Shown here: piece after piece, positions 9,390 to 23,065 of the stretch
Layout: each line of letters begins with the position of its first letter
Position numbering within the stretch: the first letter of the stretch is position 1
Assembly (NCBI RefSeq): GCF_004798865.1
Contig: NW_025335409.1
Coordinates: 16,138,321 to 16,202,320, forward strand
Length of the DNA stretch: 64,000 bases
DNA from: Varanus komodoensis
Taxonomy: Eukaryota > Chordata > Lepidosauria > Squamata > Varanidae
Direction of reading: 5' to 3'
Position numbers and translations under genes: made by a program
The notes under the pieces: generated by a model
Databases searched by the model: none
What the model was told of the DNA's origin: nothing
Seen by the model: the letters and a program-made list of their open reading frames with translations, nothing else

Positions 9390-10585
9390 GGACGAAATTA
9401 AGAACCATGCTGGATCTGACCAAGCGCCCATCTGATTCAACATTCTGTTTACATGGTGGCCATCCAGTTGACTGATGGACACCCAACTAGGACTCTCCCA
9501 CTCATAATACCCAGCTACTGCATTCACAGGCATGCTGTGCTTGGTATTGGAGGCAGAAGCACATAACCATTTGGACTAGGAGTCTCTGATAGCCTTATCT
9601 TCTATACATTTGTCTAATCTTTGAGAGCCATCTAAATTGGTGACCTTCATTGCATCTTGTAGTAGCAGATTCCATAGTTTAAGTACTCACTGTATGAAGA
9701 AGTACTTTCTTTTGTCTGTCCTGAATCTTTTAGCATTCTACTTCATGAGCTGATGCCACATTCTAATAATAAGAGGGGGAAGACAAACATCTCCCTAACT
9801 AGAATCACAATGCCATGCATAATTCTGTCACGTTCCCTTTTACTAACCCTTTGTCCTAAGCGAGACAATCCCAGATGTTTTATCCTCTCCAATGCCATGC
9901 ATAATTCTGTCACGTTCCCCTTTACTACCCTTTGTCCTAAGAGAGACAATCCCAGATGTTGTATCCTTTCCTTAAAAGGAAGCTGCTTCATCATTTGAAC
10001 ATTTTGGTTGTGCTCCTGTTTCAACTCAGTGATACCCTTTTTGAGGTACAGTGATCAGAACAACATGCAGTATTTCATGGTATGGTTGGACCATATATTT
10101 GTAAAAGAGCAGTATGCGGTTGACCCTTTCCTAAGAGTGCCTAACAAGGAATTTGCCTTTTTCAGAGCAACTATGCACTGGATCAACGTTTTCACTGAGA
10201 TGCCCTCACAACCTCAAGATGTCTCTTCTTGGATCAGACCCCATCAGTGTTCATTAGAAGCTGAGACAGATTTCTCAGCCCCAGTATGCATCATATTGCA
10301 CTTGCTTCCACTGAACTGCATTTGTCACTTTGATGCCCCTTCTTCCAGGCTTGAAAGACCCTTTTGGTGTTCTTCAAAATCCCTTTTTGTCTTTTCAGCC
10401 CAAATTTGGTGTAGTCAGCAAACCTGGCCATCTTGCAGCTTACTCTTGATTCCAGATCATTCATGAACAGGTTGGAAAAAATTAGTCCTGGTACAGGTCC
10501 CTATGGGACCCCCTGTTTACATCCTCCATTGGGAGAACTTTCCATTTGTTCTTACTGCCTGCTTCCTGTTCTTTAACTCCATAAA
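9390..10585 (-). mobile_element. Decayed CR1 LINE, antisense, about 1.2 kb
   Basis: The plus strand reads as the complement of a CR1 3' half. Landmarks: ccatgctggatctgaccaag near 9406 (3' end), gaagaagtactttcttttgtctgtcctgaat near 9700, tttttgaggtacagtgatcagaac near 10037, cagcaaacctggccatcttgcag near 10418, and tacaggtccctatgggaccccctgttta near 10490. The reading frames of up to 152 codons on both strands are by-products of this repeat. It carries an internal 82-bp tandem duplication (9808-9970). It is older than the 33.8-kb copy, judging by its much poorer match. Confidence 0.8.
9808..9970. repeat. 82-bp tandem duplication inside the CR1 copy
   Basis: The block caatgccatgcataattctg...cccagatgttttatcctctc at 9808-9889 is repeated directly at 9890-9970 with a handful of differences. 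Other CR1 copies have this segment once, so the duplication arose after insertion. Confidence 0.85.
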
Positions 10586-12498
10586 TGGAGCTGTCCTGTT
10601 GCTCACTTATGCAGCTCACTGACACACTGCCAGAAAGAAGACAAAATTGCATAAAATGTGTGTATGCTAGTTTATATCCATAGCTGCAGATTTAGTAATT
10701 TAAACAGAAATATAGCACGTTTCACCATGGTGGAGGAATTTATAGTTAGTAGCTTGCATGCCTGCTCAGTAGTGGTCAAACACTAACTTTTGGTGGGCCC
10801 AGCTCTCTCTATTTTGAAACTGGACTTTGAACTGGGCAGCCCTTTAAATAGATGACTCCTGCAAAATAAAGTAGGAAAAAAGGAGAAGGCAAGCATTCCA
10901 GTTTCTGTGGCTGGGGAAGGGAAGCTTATTTTTCTGGTAGCTGGAATTGTCCCCTTCCTTTTTCCCTGTTTGTGGTACCATCTTGTTCTTATCTTTATTT
11001 ATTTATTTATTTTATTCTAGAAAGAAGGACACATGGTCCCCCTACCTTTATCCACTTGTATGCACAAAAGAGCTGCTTCCTTTGTTGAAAGGGATTGTGA
11101 AGCCTTTGTGAGCAAGCTAGTTCCATGTGTTTAAATCAGGCTAGATCACAGCACAGAGAACCAAACTGAATGTGCCTTTGATAGTTCAGCTGATTTAAGC
11201 TTCCTCCCTCCCCTTGCTTTTGTTGTCTCCCTGTTAAAGTCCACAGACTTTGTCCCATAGATAAAAAGGTGGCCTGTGTGTATAGAATTTTGGGGAGAAA
11301 AGACAACAGCTGGGAGGAAGCTTAAGCCCTTCTCCATGGGGCCCTGTGGCCGTGACCTGAGTGGGGCTACATGCTCTTTCAGGACAACAGGTATTACCAT
11401 CACACAGAGGTGAACTACCTGCATTTAAGGAACATTTAGTTTGGGTCACAGCTGATGCATTCCATAGCAACACATATCCTCTATCTGGTTTGTTTCTAAG
11501 ACCAAACCTACATTATCTTTTAAAGCTCTACATTGTTTGGGACTAGGATCTCAAAGGAAGCATGTGTTCCCACACAATCTTCCCATCTGCTCAGGGCTTG
11601 GATCTACTGCTGAAACTCATGTGGCTGGCTGGTGTTACATACCAGCCATGTAATGCTAAGCCTTCTCAGCTGTGACACTGGAGTATGGGACCCTCTATCC
11701 AGGGGCTTGCCTGCCCTTCTCTTTGTTGACATTTAGGCATCTTGGGAAGACAAGTTTGTTCTGTTAAAAAGAAGTTCTTAAATTCTCATATTGAATTCTC
11801 TCTCTCTCTCTCGTGTGTGTGTGTTGCTGATGTGGCTGTAATTTTACTTTGAGCTAAATATTATACCTGTCAGCACTTTGTGTATCAACTTGAGCATCTC
11901 AGTTTGTGGTCCAAAAAGTCAAGATGAACCTATTTGAACACCTTTTCTTTGTTTCCCTGAACAATAAGTCTTGATTATTTTCAATTTTCTCCCCTATAAA
12001 ACCTTTTTGCTTCTTTAATAGCGTCCCAGGACAAGCCTGTCAGGATCATTTCATCCTTTTGTTGGGGGTCGGGGGGGGGGGGATGCCAGTCTACCACCTT
12101 CCATTTCCTTGTCCAGTTTGATGCTTATTGTGACAGCCACCCAATATTCATTAGAAGATCAGTTATTCTATGCCTATCACCCTTTGAGCAAGTCTCTTAT
12201 TTAACGTCAGGTGCAGTAGGCAATATGTGGCACTCCAGATCTTGCTGGACTGGATCTCCCGTCATATTTAGTCGGCATATCCAGTTGAAAGAAATGGGGA
12301 TAGTTGCAGTCCTACAGCCAATGGGATAGAACACATATTCCCCAACGCCTGAGAAAGTCAATTCTGCAAGCTGATTTTCATCTCTGTGTTGTATTTCCTT
12401 GTGATCCTTCTTTACCTTTAGGGGCAGGCAGTCTCCTCTTTCAAAAATTAAAGGCACTGTACTGCCGCGTTTCTGAACCTGGGTGGGGATCACATCTC
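10586..12498. other. Intergenic sequence, no gene recognised
   Basis: AT-moderate, mostly unique-looking sequence. A CT/GT microsatellite is at 11796-11824 and a run of twelve G's lies near 12070-12081. The short frames on both strands show no recognisable domain. Confidence 0.55.
11796..11824. repeat. Compound (TC)n(GT)n microsatellite
   Basis: An uninterrupted TC run changes directly into a GT run at the end of the 11761 line, together about 29 bp. Confidence 0.85.
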
Positions 12499-13527
12499 TG
12501 TCATGACAGATTCACCGAAGGGTAGGCAATGTGCAGAGCACCCTGAATGGCACCCCTCCCCCCGAGGCCACGCTACAAACTGAGCAAGGCTGAAATGTTG
12601 AGCTGATGCCTGGTTGTTTACTTGCTTGCTCAGCCGCTGAGAGCTGAGCAAAGGGCTCCTGAACCACCTTTTCGTGTGAACAGAGACTGGGCCTTGGCAG
12701 AGCTCTATTGCCCTAAAGCTTGTTTGGTTGCTTTGCTGCAAATGTGAGTATGAATTAGGAAGCCCAGTGAGGGTTCAGCCTCGTCTTGTGAAGGCTTAAT
12801 TATGGCAGGGACAAGAAAAGGTGTGCATCCACTGCCTCAACAGCCTTGCCTTTCCCATGTTGATAAGGAGGAGTCTGGAGGGGCCTCTCCTTGTTTGTGC
12901 TTGAGTGGGAACGGAAGCCAAGGGCAGTCCGGAGCACTGCTAAAGCAGGGCCCCTCACCGCACACAGGCAATGCTGGGAGTGACAAGGTTGGCGGCTTTG
13001 GGCCTTCCTTCTCAAGGACTGCTGGCTGGACTTCAGAAGAATTTAAATGGGAATGTGAAACAGAACAGCAGCGGGCTGGAGTGGATGGGCCATGCCAAGG
13101 CCCTGAGATGGAAGAAGCGGAAGTGCTTATCTCGACAGGCCCCTCAGATGGGGAGGCAGCCCATGGGAATATTCAAGATATGCAGCAGATGGGAGGGGAC
13201 CCTGAATTTCTAAGATGAAGTCCAAGCAGCCCCAGCACTTGACCCCATGATGCACTGTCAGCAGAGGAGAGTGGCCCGATTAGAGGATCAGCATGCAGAG
13301 AGGAAGGAGGCTCGCTTTCAGAAGGCCTCTCCCAAAGGAATGGGGCCAAGGCATGCTCTTATGGAGAGTTTCTGGAGGTGAATTCTAGATTGATTCAGCA
13401 AACTGCTCTGTTCATGCTCAGAGAGTCATTCTGGGGGATGTGTGCTTTTGGGTTAATAAAGAATGCTTTGCAAGGAAAATAGACTGTGGCTTTTGAATGC
13501 TCAAAGGAGGAAACTTGGCTCCCAACA
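12499..13527 (+). repeat. LTR-like block of about 1 kb, possible solo LTR fossil
   Basis: A GC-richer block that begins tgtcatgaca and ends ggctcccaaca, the TG...CA termini of retrotransposon LTRs. A polyadenylation signal AATAAA at 13455-13460 lies about 70 bases before the 3' end, as in an R/U5 boundary. I see no internal retroviral-type gene region beside it and no clear target-site duplication, so family and age are open. An open frame at 12802-13218 inside it has no recognisable domain and is not called a gene. This could also be an unrelated GC-rich unique segment. Confidence 0.25.
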
Positions 13528-16500
13528 GGCATAATCTCTCATTATATAACTATGTTAGGTTGGCTCCCAGTAGATTCATTCAAGACAGTTAAAAATGCAG
13601 TTGAACACACATATAGTATGTATATGTCTGTGTGTGCATTTCTAAATTAGTCGACTGGAATTTTGCAATAATTAATAAACAGTATCTAACATTTTTGGAA
13701 TGTCTGGTTGGAGTCCATTCTTCCCTCCCATAGCAACTTTTAGAACTTTTTATTGTATTCATCATCATAGCAATGCAAGTCTTTTTTCCCCATTGCACTA
13801 AAGACTTTTTCATGGCAATAGCCCAAGTATTGCTAAGAGGGTCCTTGCAGCTGTTAACATACAATTCACCATTACCACTAAATTTTAGTGCTCCGAACTT
13901 TCATTTAACCCAGGAGTAGAATAGTTAGATTTGATTGCAACTCACAGATTGCAACTCATAGTCTGTAATTTCTCCGAAGCTGTTTATTATCCTTTTTCCA
14001 AGATTCCTGAACACCCATTTATATGGGCAGAAGTTCCCCTGCCATTACACCTGCAACACTTTTGGGCTACCACTGGGGAGGTGTTGACTCTTATGCAGGG
14101 CAACATGAGTAGAAGCTCCCTTTTGAACACCTGCCTCAATGGGCAAAGTCTGTGCCTGAAAGGGCAGGGACACTGGGAGTGAAATGTCATCCTTAGAACC
14201 TTCACACAAGCGGGATGCATGTTTCTTATGTTCAAAGCTGCTTCTGGTCTACTTGTGAGTCCTACTCATGTGACTAAGGTTTCATGGCAAAAAAGGCAGG
14301 AGAGCAATTTGGCTCTGCTGCTGCCAAAGTCACCTTGCTCCTCTCACCTCTCCCTGTAGTTGTGTGCAGCATGATTTCTGCACTGTGAGTCCTCTGTACT
14401 TATAGATGATGCTCCCATTATCAGGGTTCTCACTGGGATGTGCCAAGCCTCTCTGCACCCTGGTTCACTCCTGCCTGTGGGATGACTTCTGGTGCCTGTG
14501 CCTTTCTAAGGAAGCAAGTTGAATCTGGAAGAAGTCCATGACCATTCATGGACCCCAGTGGCACAACAGGGAACCTTCCCCATCTGCCATTTGCAGTAGC
14601 TAATTTCCCTTCTCGTTCCTGCTGGTTGTGGGGGAAAGGGGCCAGATAGAGCTGGTTGCCATATCTGACAGCAGGAGGTAGCAGGGTGCATGGGGAGAAC
14701 AGACACAGTGAACAGGTGCACTGGTGCCATTCCATGGTGCTGCTTAAGCAGCATGTGTGGCCCAATTCCTGGCCAGCACTCACAAACCTTGGACATGTTC
14801 AACAGTGACTCAGTCTCTGGGCCACTGTGCCTGGGAAGACAAAATCCAGGGAATCTGGCAGATGGGTTCCATGCACAACCCTTGTGAGGACCCTCCATGA
14901 CACCTGGGGATTCCCTGCTGCAGACCTTATGCTGAACATGGCAGCAGTGATAGCAAAGACAGGTTTAACTGGGCATGGAACAAAGCAAGCAAGGAAGCTT
15001 GATGCCCCTTCCTCCTCCTCCTCATCACCATCTCGTTCAAGTGAATGACATGATTAGGGTGTGTGCAAATGTATGTGTGACGTCTGAGGGTTCTAGAGGC
15101 CTGATGGGAACAGCTAGGTGGGTAAGGGTAGGGTGAGCATCCATGCTGCCAGGGGCCTGTTCTCACTGCAGCATGATCAGGAATCCGGAGTCCTTGGTTG
15201 CATCAGTCCAAGGGCAGAGCACTTAGAGGATGGACATACTTGCCTTCAGGGTTTCTGTCATTGTCTTTGGGCAGCAGATGAAAGTGCAAGCCTGAAATGG
15301 CAAATGTTGTGAATTGAGTTACAAGACTATAACTCACATCTCTGGAATGGCTCAGGAAAGCTCACTTAGGGTGGAATCCTATCACCCCTGTCCTCGGTAC
15401 ATGTCAGTCTCTGAACTTGGAGGCTCCTGTGCAGGGCACAGGGCGAGCTGGCAGTGCTTCTTTTTTTCTTCTGCTTCTGCCATGCCTCCCAACCTGCATT
15501 TCATCCAGATGGCCACCTGCAGCCATCTGGATGGAGGGGGAAGGAAGGAGGCTGGGCTGGGCTGCCACCTGGACAAGATGTAAGCCCCTGACTCCAGCCA
15601 ATCCTGCCCCGGCATATCCCCTTTCCTCCTCTCCGTGGCTGATCAGCAATCCTGGAGTGGCAGCCAGCACAATTCTTTTCACACCTTCTGCAAGAGGGGC
15701 AAATGGGTACTCCAAACGATCCTCTGCCATCCTCAGGTGATGTCGGGAGGCCTTGTTTGTGCCCTTGATGTTCCCCTGGAACATGAGTCCGAGGCACTTC
15801 CAAACTTCCTTCAATTTCAATTGTGCAACTGGAATGTGTTGTATCATTGTTGCCATATTGTTTATTAAATTGCTGCTACTGTTTCAGTTTCTTGAGTAGG
15901 GGATGTCTGAAACCCTTTATTTTAACTAATAAATGTCTACATTTATTACACTAATTTATCTGGAATTGTGTAATTCTTTTCATCGACACCCATTAAGACG
16001 CCCCAGGTTGATCTCAAAGGACAGGGTGAATCAAAGGGTGTTGCAGGATGTGTGAGCAATCTCTCAGGCAAACTGAGCCCAGACTCTTAAAGAGGCACCC
16101 TGAAACATTGCTTTGAAGCATTCTGAAAAGTTGTCAAGTGGTGCGCTTGACAGTTGCTTCCTATGATTTTTATGGTTTTATGTGCTCTGATAAAGCAGCT
16201 TTCATGTGACCCTGGGTCATTCCTGCAACATAGTTTGTAAACAACATGATAGAAATATAGTGAATTTTTAATACACTTGGTGCACTGATGAAATCACACA
16301 TACTAGTGGCTTTGACATGCAGCTGTGGTTGTGCAAGAGCAGCAGTCTCCTGTGTATTGGGGGGTGGGTGGGAGGGGGGCTGTTTCCAGTGACCTTCTAA
16401 AGATGACTATGACATGAAGATATTTTTATGCAGGAGGGTGAAAATCCAAACCAAGAGTTCCCTAAATCCTAGGAAGGAAAAGAAAAGACATTTGCAACCC

Positions 16501-16539
16501 TCAAAGCTGCCACGTGAGGTGGGTGGTCCCCTCTTTATG
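13528..16539. other. Intergenic sequence, no gene recognised
   Basis: Contains GC-richer patches at 14.4-15.8 kb where overlapping frames of 100-150 codons occur on both strands, as expected from base composition. None shows a domain or a splice-compatible pattern. A dispersed repeat may underlie part of 15380-15870, but I could not place it in a family. Confidence 0.5.
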
Positions 16540-16705
16540 CTAAAGCAGGGGTGGGTGACCCCTTTGATGCCTGAATTCATGTTCAGGGATGCTCTCAGGA
16601 GCAACAGTCCATGGATGGATGGTACCAAAGGCAAAGGAGATGGAGCCAAACATACATAATGCCAGCATATTTTAGCTTCAAACTCTTACTGAGCCTTGGG
16701 AGAGG
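16540..16705 (+). repeat. Unassigned dispersed repeat, copy A
   Basis: Shares ttcagggatgctctcaggag, then accaaaggcaaaggagatgg and tgccagcatattttagcttc with the reverse complement of 22940-23065, in the same order and spacing. One frame gives F-R-D-A-L-R...D-G-T-K-G-K in this copy and F-R-D-A-L-K...D-G-A-K-G-K in the other. The family and full length are unknown. Confidence 0.65.
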
Positions 16706-17481
16706 TATTTTAGAATGGGGGAGCATGACACAAAAACTGGGGAAAAGGGAATGTGTCCTGTGGAAGGACAGGAACAGATTGGGACCACAAGAGATGGGCC
16801 AGAGGTTCCACACCCTGGTGCTGAAAGTGGCTTTGATAATACATCAATAACCCGAAGGACTTCAGATGAAACTGTACTCCAGCATGAACCACTTAAATTA
16901 GTACAATTTAGTAAATAGTAATGGGCTTGTTTAGTTTTACTTATACAGCATGTCAGCCTTGCTTCTGCTAAGGATCTTGCTCTCCACATATGAAGAATTT
17001 TAAGAATCGTGAAGTAGGGGGAAAAAGGGTAAACATGCTGGAAAACTTTTCCAATTTTATTACTGACATCCTTACATTAATTAATACTGCTGTGAAAACC
17101 ATCTGTTGCACAGAATGTAACCATAATTTACAACATAGAAATGTGGTCTAAGTAAATTACAACAAGGAATTACAAAAGAAATTGTCATTAGAAAGAATGC
17201 CTCCCAACACGGCAACTGACCATTCCTTCACTGCTGAGTCAATATGGTGGCACTGGAAGTCATGGTTATTTACACATCCCTTAGAACTGTTAATCACAGA
17301 GGGCTCCTAAAGTTGTTCTAAAAAGAACATCACTATATACTGTACAGTCCTCAAAAATAATTTATTACACAGTATCTAGAAAAAAAATGCTAGTCCTTTT
17401 AAAAGGGTCTTATTTTCCAAAGTGCACAAGAAATGTGCAATACTTTCTAACAGTCTAGGACTGTGAGAACCGGCTGAATAA
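16706..17481 (-). other. GRM3: GRM3 3' UTR and adjoining intergenic sequence
   Basis: Sequence downstream of the GRM3 stop codon on the minus strand. An AATAAA in GRM3 orientation is at 17366-17361 (plus strand tttatt), about 120 bases past the stop, and another is at about 17061-17056. Which one is used cannot be told. Confidence 0.6.
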
Positions 17482-17555
17482 TCACAGAGACGAGGTGGTG
17501 GAATCCACAACTTCTCTTCCATTGCAGACAGTTGGAACATACACATTAGCAGAAG
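17482..17555 (-). CDS. GRM3: GRM3 last coding exon (C-terminal tail, stop)
   Basis: On the minus strand, after a pyrimidine-rich acceptor ending tttcag, the exon supplies two bases of an Ala codon. It then encodes S-A-N-V-Y-V-P-T-V-C-N-G-R-E-V-V-D-S-T-T-S-S-L, with TGA at 17484-17482. This is the conserved GRM2/GRM3 tail. The closing S-S-L is a class I PDZ-binding end of the type reported to bind PICK1 and GRIP family proteins. The exon is short and in a different frame from the long antisense-looking ORF around it, so an ORF scan alone would miss it. The phase fits the donor of the previous exon. Confidence 0.96.
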
Positions 17556-18740
17556 CTGAAAGAGAAAAACTGCCATTAGTAACAAATAATTTTTAGTGGC
17601 CCAGGCACTCTGTGCTCTCCTGGCCTTGAAATAAGGAGGAATGCCCCTGAATATTTTTAAATCAGATGATACTTCAAAGTTAAACAAGGTTCAGCTCCAA
17701 AGAAAGGAGTGCTGTAACTGTGGTTCAGTGAAGCAGCCACCATTTCTAGCAAAAATTCGTCTAAAACTTTGGGTTTCTCTACACAAGGCATTTATTGCAC
17801 GCTTGTCATTCCTCATGGAAACATATGGGGGTTTTTCACTGCATTGTTGCTTTCCTAAATTCTCCAGCCTATTTCGTGGGTTCTTTTTTGAGTAATTCTG
17901 GTATTACATTTTAAATTATAGCAAAGTGGAAGAAAAGCCTTGTGAAAAGGTAAAAATCCATGGTACTGCAGTTGCATCACAGGGCTGTGCTGGTTAATAG
18001 GGTACATAGAAAGGCAGCTAACACTGAAACCCCAAGAAAAGCCCATGTAAAGAAGCCTTCATACAGCAGTGGGTCAGTTTTTAAATTTACATATTTATTT
18101 ATGTATTGATTTCATTTCATTTTGTTCATTTCATTTCATTTCTGTACTGCTCCACAGCTGAAGCTCTCTTGACAGTATAGAACCCCTTATGTAAAGAAGC
18201 CCTTTGCAACAAAGCATCTAGCAGAGTTTCCAGCAAACCTGCACTTGTAAAGTACAGCCACCAAGGTCCTTTGATGGAAACCATGACTGACAAGCTGGCT
18301 GAGGAATCTAGACAGTATACATAGAGCCAACTAGTATGCCAAGCATATGTCTTGAATGTTGGTTTTGTTGGGTGGGCCATAAGACAAAGCCAGTTGCTGT
18401 CTGCCCTTCCTCTGTGGTGTACCTGGGAGAATCGACCCTACTGGTAACAGAAGCAAAGAGGACAGGGGTGTGTATGATTCAGTCAGCACCGATGCATTGG
18501 CAGTGGGTGGAAAAGGATGGTCTGCAAGAGAGACAGATGGGAGGATTGGTGGGTGACATACATGTCCAGCTGCCATTCAGTTAGCATGGCAGCCGGGGGA
18601 TTAAAGTAAAAATGGAACATGCCTCAGAGAAACATCTTGGCCAGGGTAAGTCTGTGTGAGAGCACTGGTCATTTTGCCCAGCAACGGCACATTCTGCCTG
18701 CATGGTTTATTCTCTGTGCACTGGATTGCAGCCTATCTGT

Positions 18741-18835
18741 AATTTATCTATCTATCTATCTATTTATTTATTTATTTAAAACATTTCTATGCCACCTCCA
18801 TCGCAACAAAGCCTTGGGGCGGCTCACAAAGAATA
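18741..18835 (-). mobile_element. L2-like LINE 3' tail with TATC/TTTA microsatellite
   Basis: The plus strand starts with a (TATC)n(TTTA)n run (18741-18779), followed by aaaacatttctatgccacct...gccttggggcggctcacaa. Read on the minus strand this is the usual tail, ttgtgagccgccccaaggc...aaataaataaata, of squamate L2-like elements. Confidence 0.7.
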
Positions 18836-18976
18836 CATAAAAACATCCATAACTAATAATAATATAACAATTTAAAAGAAAAAAATGAAAAAAAAACAAC
18901 ATTTAAAAAAATCCTATGCATACTTACATAAGATTAAGTGCCACTGAACTCAAGGGGATTTACTCCTAAGGAGACA

Positions 18977-19395
18977 TTTATTTATTTAAAACTTTTCTAA
19001 ATCGTCCCATTGCTGAAGTCTCAGGATGGTTTGACAATACAAAATGTAAAAAAAAATTAAAACACAGTGTCCTAAATATTCAACTAATAATAAAACCCCA
19101 ATTAAAACAGTCAGGTCTTAAAACATTGGGAAATACAAAGGTTTTGGCCTGGTGCCGAAAAGAATAAAGTGATGGCGCCAGGCAAACCTCTCTGGGGAGC
19201 GAATTCCACAATTGAGGCACTACTGCAGAGAAGGCCCTTCTCCAGTTAGTCACCCTCCTAATCTCCTTCAGGGAGGGTACCTGGAGAAAGGCGTCTGCCC
19301 CAGATCTTAAGGGGCAGGCAGGCACATATGGAAGGAGATGCTCCCTCAGGTAACCAGGCCCTAAGCCATTTAGGGCTTTATAGGTCATCACCAGC
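18977..19395 (-). mobile_element. L2-like LINE C-terminal fragment
   Basis: The minus strand encodes T-Y-K-A-L-N-G-L-G-P-G-Y-L-R-E-H-L-L-P-Y, then W-R-R-A-F-S-A-V-V-P-Q-L-W-N-S-L-P-R-E-V. This is the conserved C-terminal region found after the reverse transcriptase in L2/CR1-clade LINEs. It ends in an A-rich 3' region with a TTTA repeat (plus strand 18977-18990). A related fragment in plus orientation is at 61261-61750. Confidence 0.75.
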
Positions 19396-20124
19396 TGACA
19401 TGCCTATGACTGCTGGGAAAGTCGACCAACATAGTGATGAAGGCTTGCAGCCTTGTCCCTTCCAGATGAACTCAGCGGCACACAGTCCTTCAAGTGCTGG
19501 ATTATGCTAGTTTCAAGTGTGAGCACTGCCAATAATAATTAGAAGAGTTTTAACTAATGAGAAAATGCATTATTAAGGTATGCTCTGTTTAGCATGTTAA
19601 AGGATTAAAAAGGGACATCAGTCTGATTTTGCTGTGCAGTTCAGAGCTGTAGGAGAGCCAGAAATTCAGCAAATGAAGCATTTCCATATCACAGCCCGAC
19701 AATTTCAGAGCAAAACAACTTTCCTTGGATTTCTGTCTATTGCACAGCTTTTAATGAGCTGAATTTTTAGAAGAGCATTTACCCTGCAGCTCTTAACATT
19801 TTTAGTTACATCTGTTTTTCCTTCTTTTTAATCTTTCATGTAATTTAAAAAATGTTTGGGATTGGTTTTTATTACAAGTACTGTTTGTATTAATTGCCAC
19901 TGTATTTTATTTCAAACTTATGTTGATTTAGAAACTTTACTTCTATATTATAAACTGCATTTCTGAGATTTGACTATAGCCAAAAACTGCCTTGGGCATC
20001 TACTTTTTGCATGGCAAAATGGTGGAAAAATTAACAAATGCAGAAATCTAGAGTGGCAAGGAATGGTTCTCTTCAGAAGGAAAGCCAGTAGTCCTACTTT
20101 CCAATCATGCTTTTTGTTAATTAC

Positions 20125-20299
20125 CTTGGGAATAAGTGGTTCCTGTCCCACTGACGCTGAACCTGTTGAGATGCAGCCTGTGCGTAACCACATTCTTTTG
20201 AGGCTGGAAGAGGACGATATGCACTTTGGGGGCAAACAAACATCCCAGGACGACAAAGCCGCTCAGACTTACAGAGATGCACATGGTTGTGGTCTGAAC
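20125..20299 (-). CDS. GRM3: GRM3 coding exon (seventh membrane helix, start of tail)
   Basis: Between acceptor ctgtacag and donor CAAG|gtaatt: 58 codons plus one base, residues 796-853 and the first base of 854. It reads V-Q-T-T-T-M-C-I-S-V-S-L-S-G-F-V-V-L-G-C-L-F-A-P-K, which is transmembrane helix 7. Then come H-I-V-L-F-Q-P-Q-K-N-V-V-T-H-R and the tail to T-T-Y-S-Q. It enters in phase 0 and leaves in phase 1, agreeing with both neighbours. H-R-L-H-L-N-R-F is GRM3-like rather than GRM2-like. Confidence 0.98.
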
Positions 20300-22188
<1,889 letters not shown>

Positions 22189-22939
22189 CTATCTGCATAT
22201 TTCATTATACCAACATTCTGTTCCATGCTGTATAGTTCCATGAGTGATGTAGAACCATCTGACAATAAAGCCTGAATTGGAAGCATCGTAAGCTGCTGAC
22301 TGAGTGGTTGATTCCACAAGCCATGTGGAGTAATACAGCCTCATCAAGAAGCTGCGCATCTTCTCAAGGTTGTTTCCATCACAATCAGTCATCCACACAT
22401 CATCCTGTTAATTCCCTGCCTTTAGTGTTGCAACTGATGGCAATCCATTAAAGCATATAATTTAAGGAATTGCTATCGGGTTTATTCCACACCACACTGT
22501 AACACGAATGGAGGGCACCATCAAAATAACAGGGAAGAAGCAAGCCTGATAAGCTGCCACAGAGATTTCTTCCAGGGAAATCAATGACTCAGTATATTCC
22601 TTCTTTGGAAATGTGGATGCTCCTTATGAGGAATGGTGACAGGGCAGGTCTATCCCATCTGAGGCCATGTGAAATTCACATTATGATGTGGGCTGTCCCC
22701 CTCAGCCGTCTGTGACTAGGGCTGGTCAAGGACATTGTGGTGACAGTGGCAGAAGCTGCCTCAAGTCCAGTTTTGGCTATGGTGGTGGGGCTGTTGAACT
22801 TCATGCCCACTGGCCATCTCTGCCCTGCTTGGAGTCCCAGCTGGGTCGCCCAGGGGTTCTGAGATGGCCGTGTGCCCAGCTTTTGTCTGCTAGTCATTCG
22901 GCAATTTTCTGTCTTTTGTGGTCCTTCCTCCCTATTTGG

Positions 22940-23065
22940 TTGGAAGAGCTTCAAGCTAAAATATGCTGGTACGCTTGGCCTTCTCCCGTTTGCCTTTTGC
23001 CCCATCCTCCAATGGAAAGAAATTCTTGAGAGCATCTCTGAAATTGAATTTAACCCTTGGGCTGA
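22940..23065 (-). repeat. Unassigned dispersed repeat, copy B
   Basis: On the minus strand it matches copy A (16540-16705) block by block: ttcagagatgctctcaagaa, ggcaaaaggcaaacggg, taccagcatattttagcttg. The match weakens beyond these limits. A possible third, much weaker relative is at about 27960-28090 (plus strand: aataaagatggaatcat..., then cattttgctttgaagc). Confidence 0.65.

Larger units (their letters stand above)
17556..20124 (-). other. GRM3: GRM3 intron before the last exon, 2.57 kb
   Basis: Phase 1 intron, donor GTAATT. It carries an L2-like LINE tail at 18741-18835 and a longer L2-like fragment at 18977-19395, both antisense to the window. The rest shows nothing recognisable. Confidence 0.9.

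Noticed and set aside
10008-10466. 152-codon open frame
   Set aside because: It is the antisense reading of a decayed CR1 LINE.
12802-13218. 138-codon open frame, and an overlapping 80-codon frame
   Set aside because: No recognisable domain, inside a GC-rich LTR-like block, and no splice or conservation support.
15404-15856. 150-codon minus-strand frame with several overlapping frames
   Set aside because: GC-rich stretch where all frames are open; no recognisable protein pattern.
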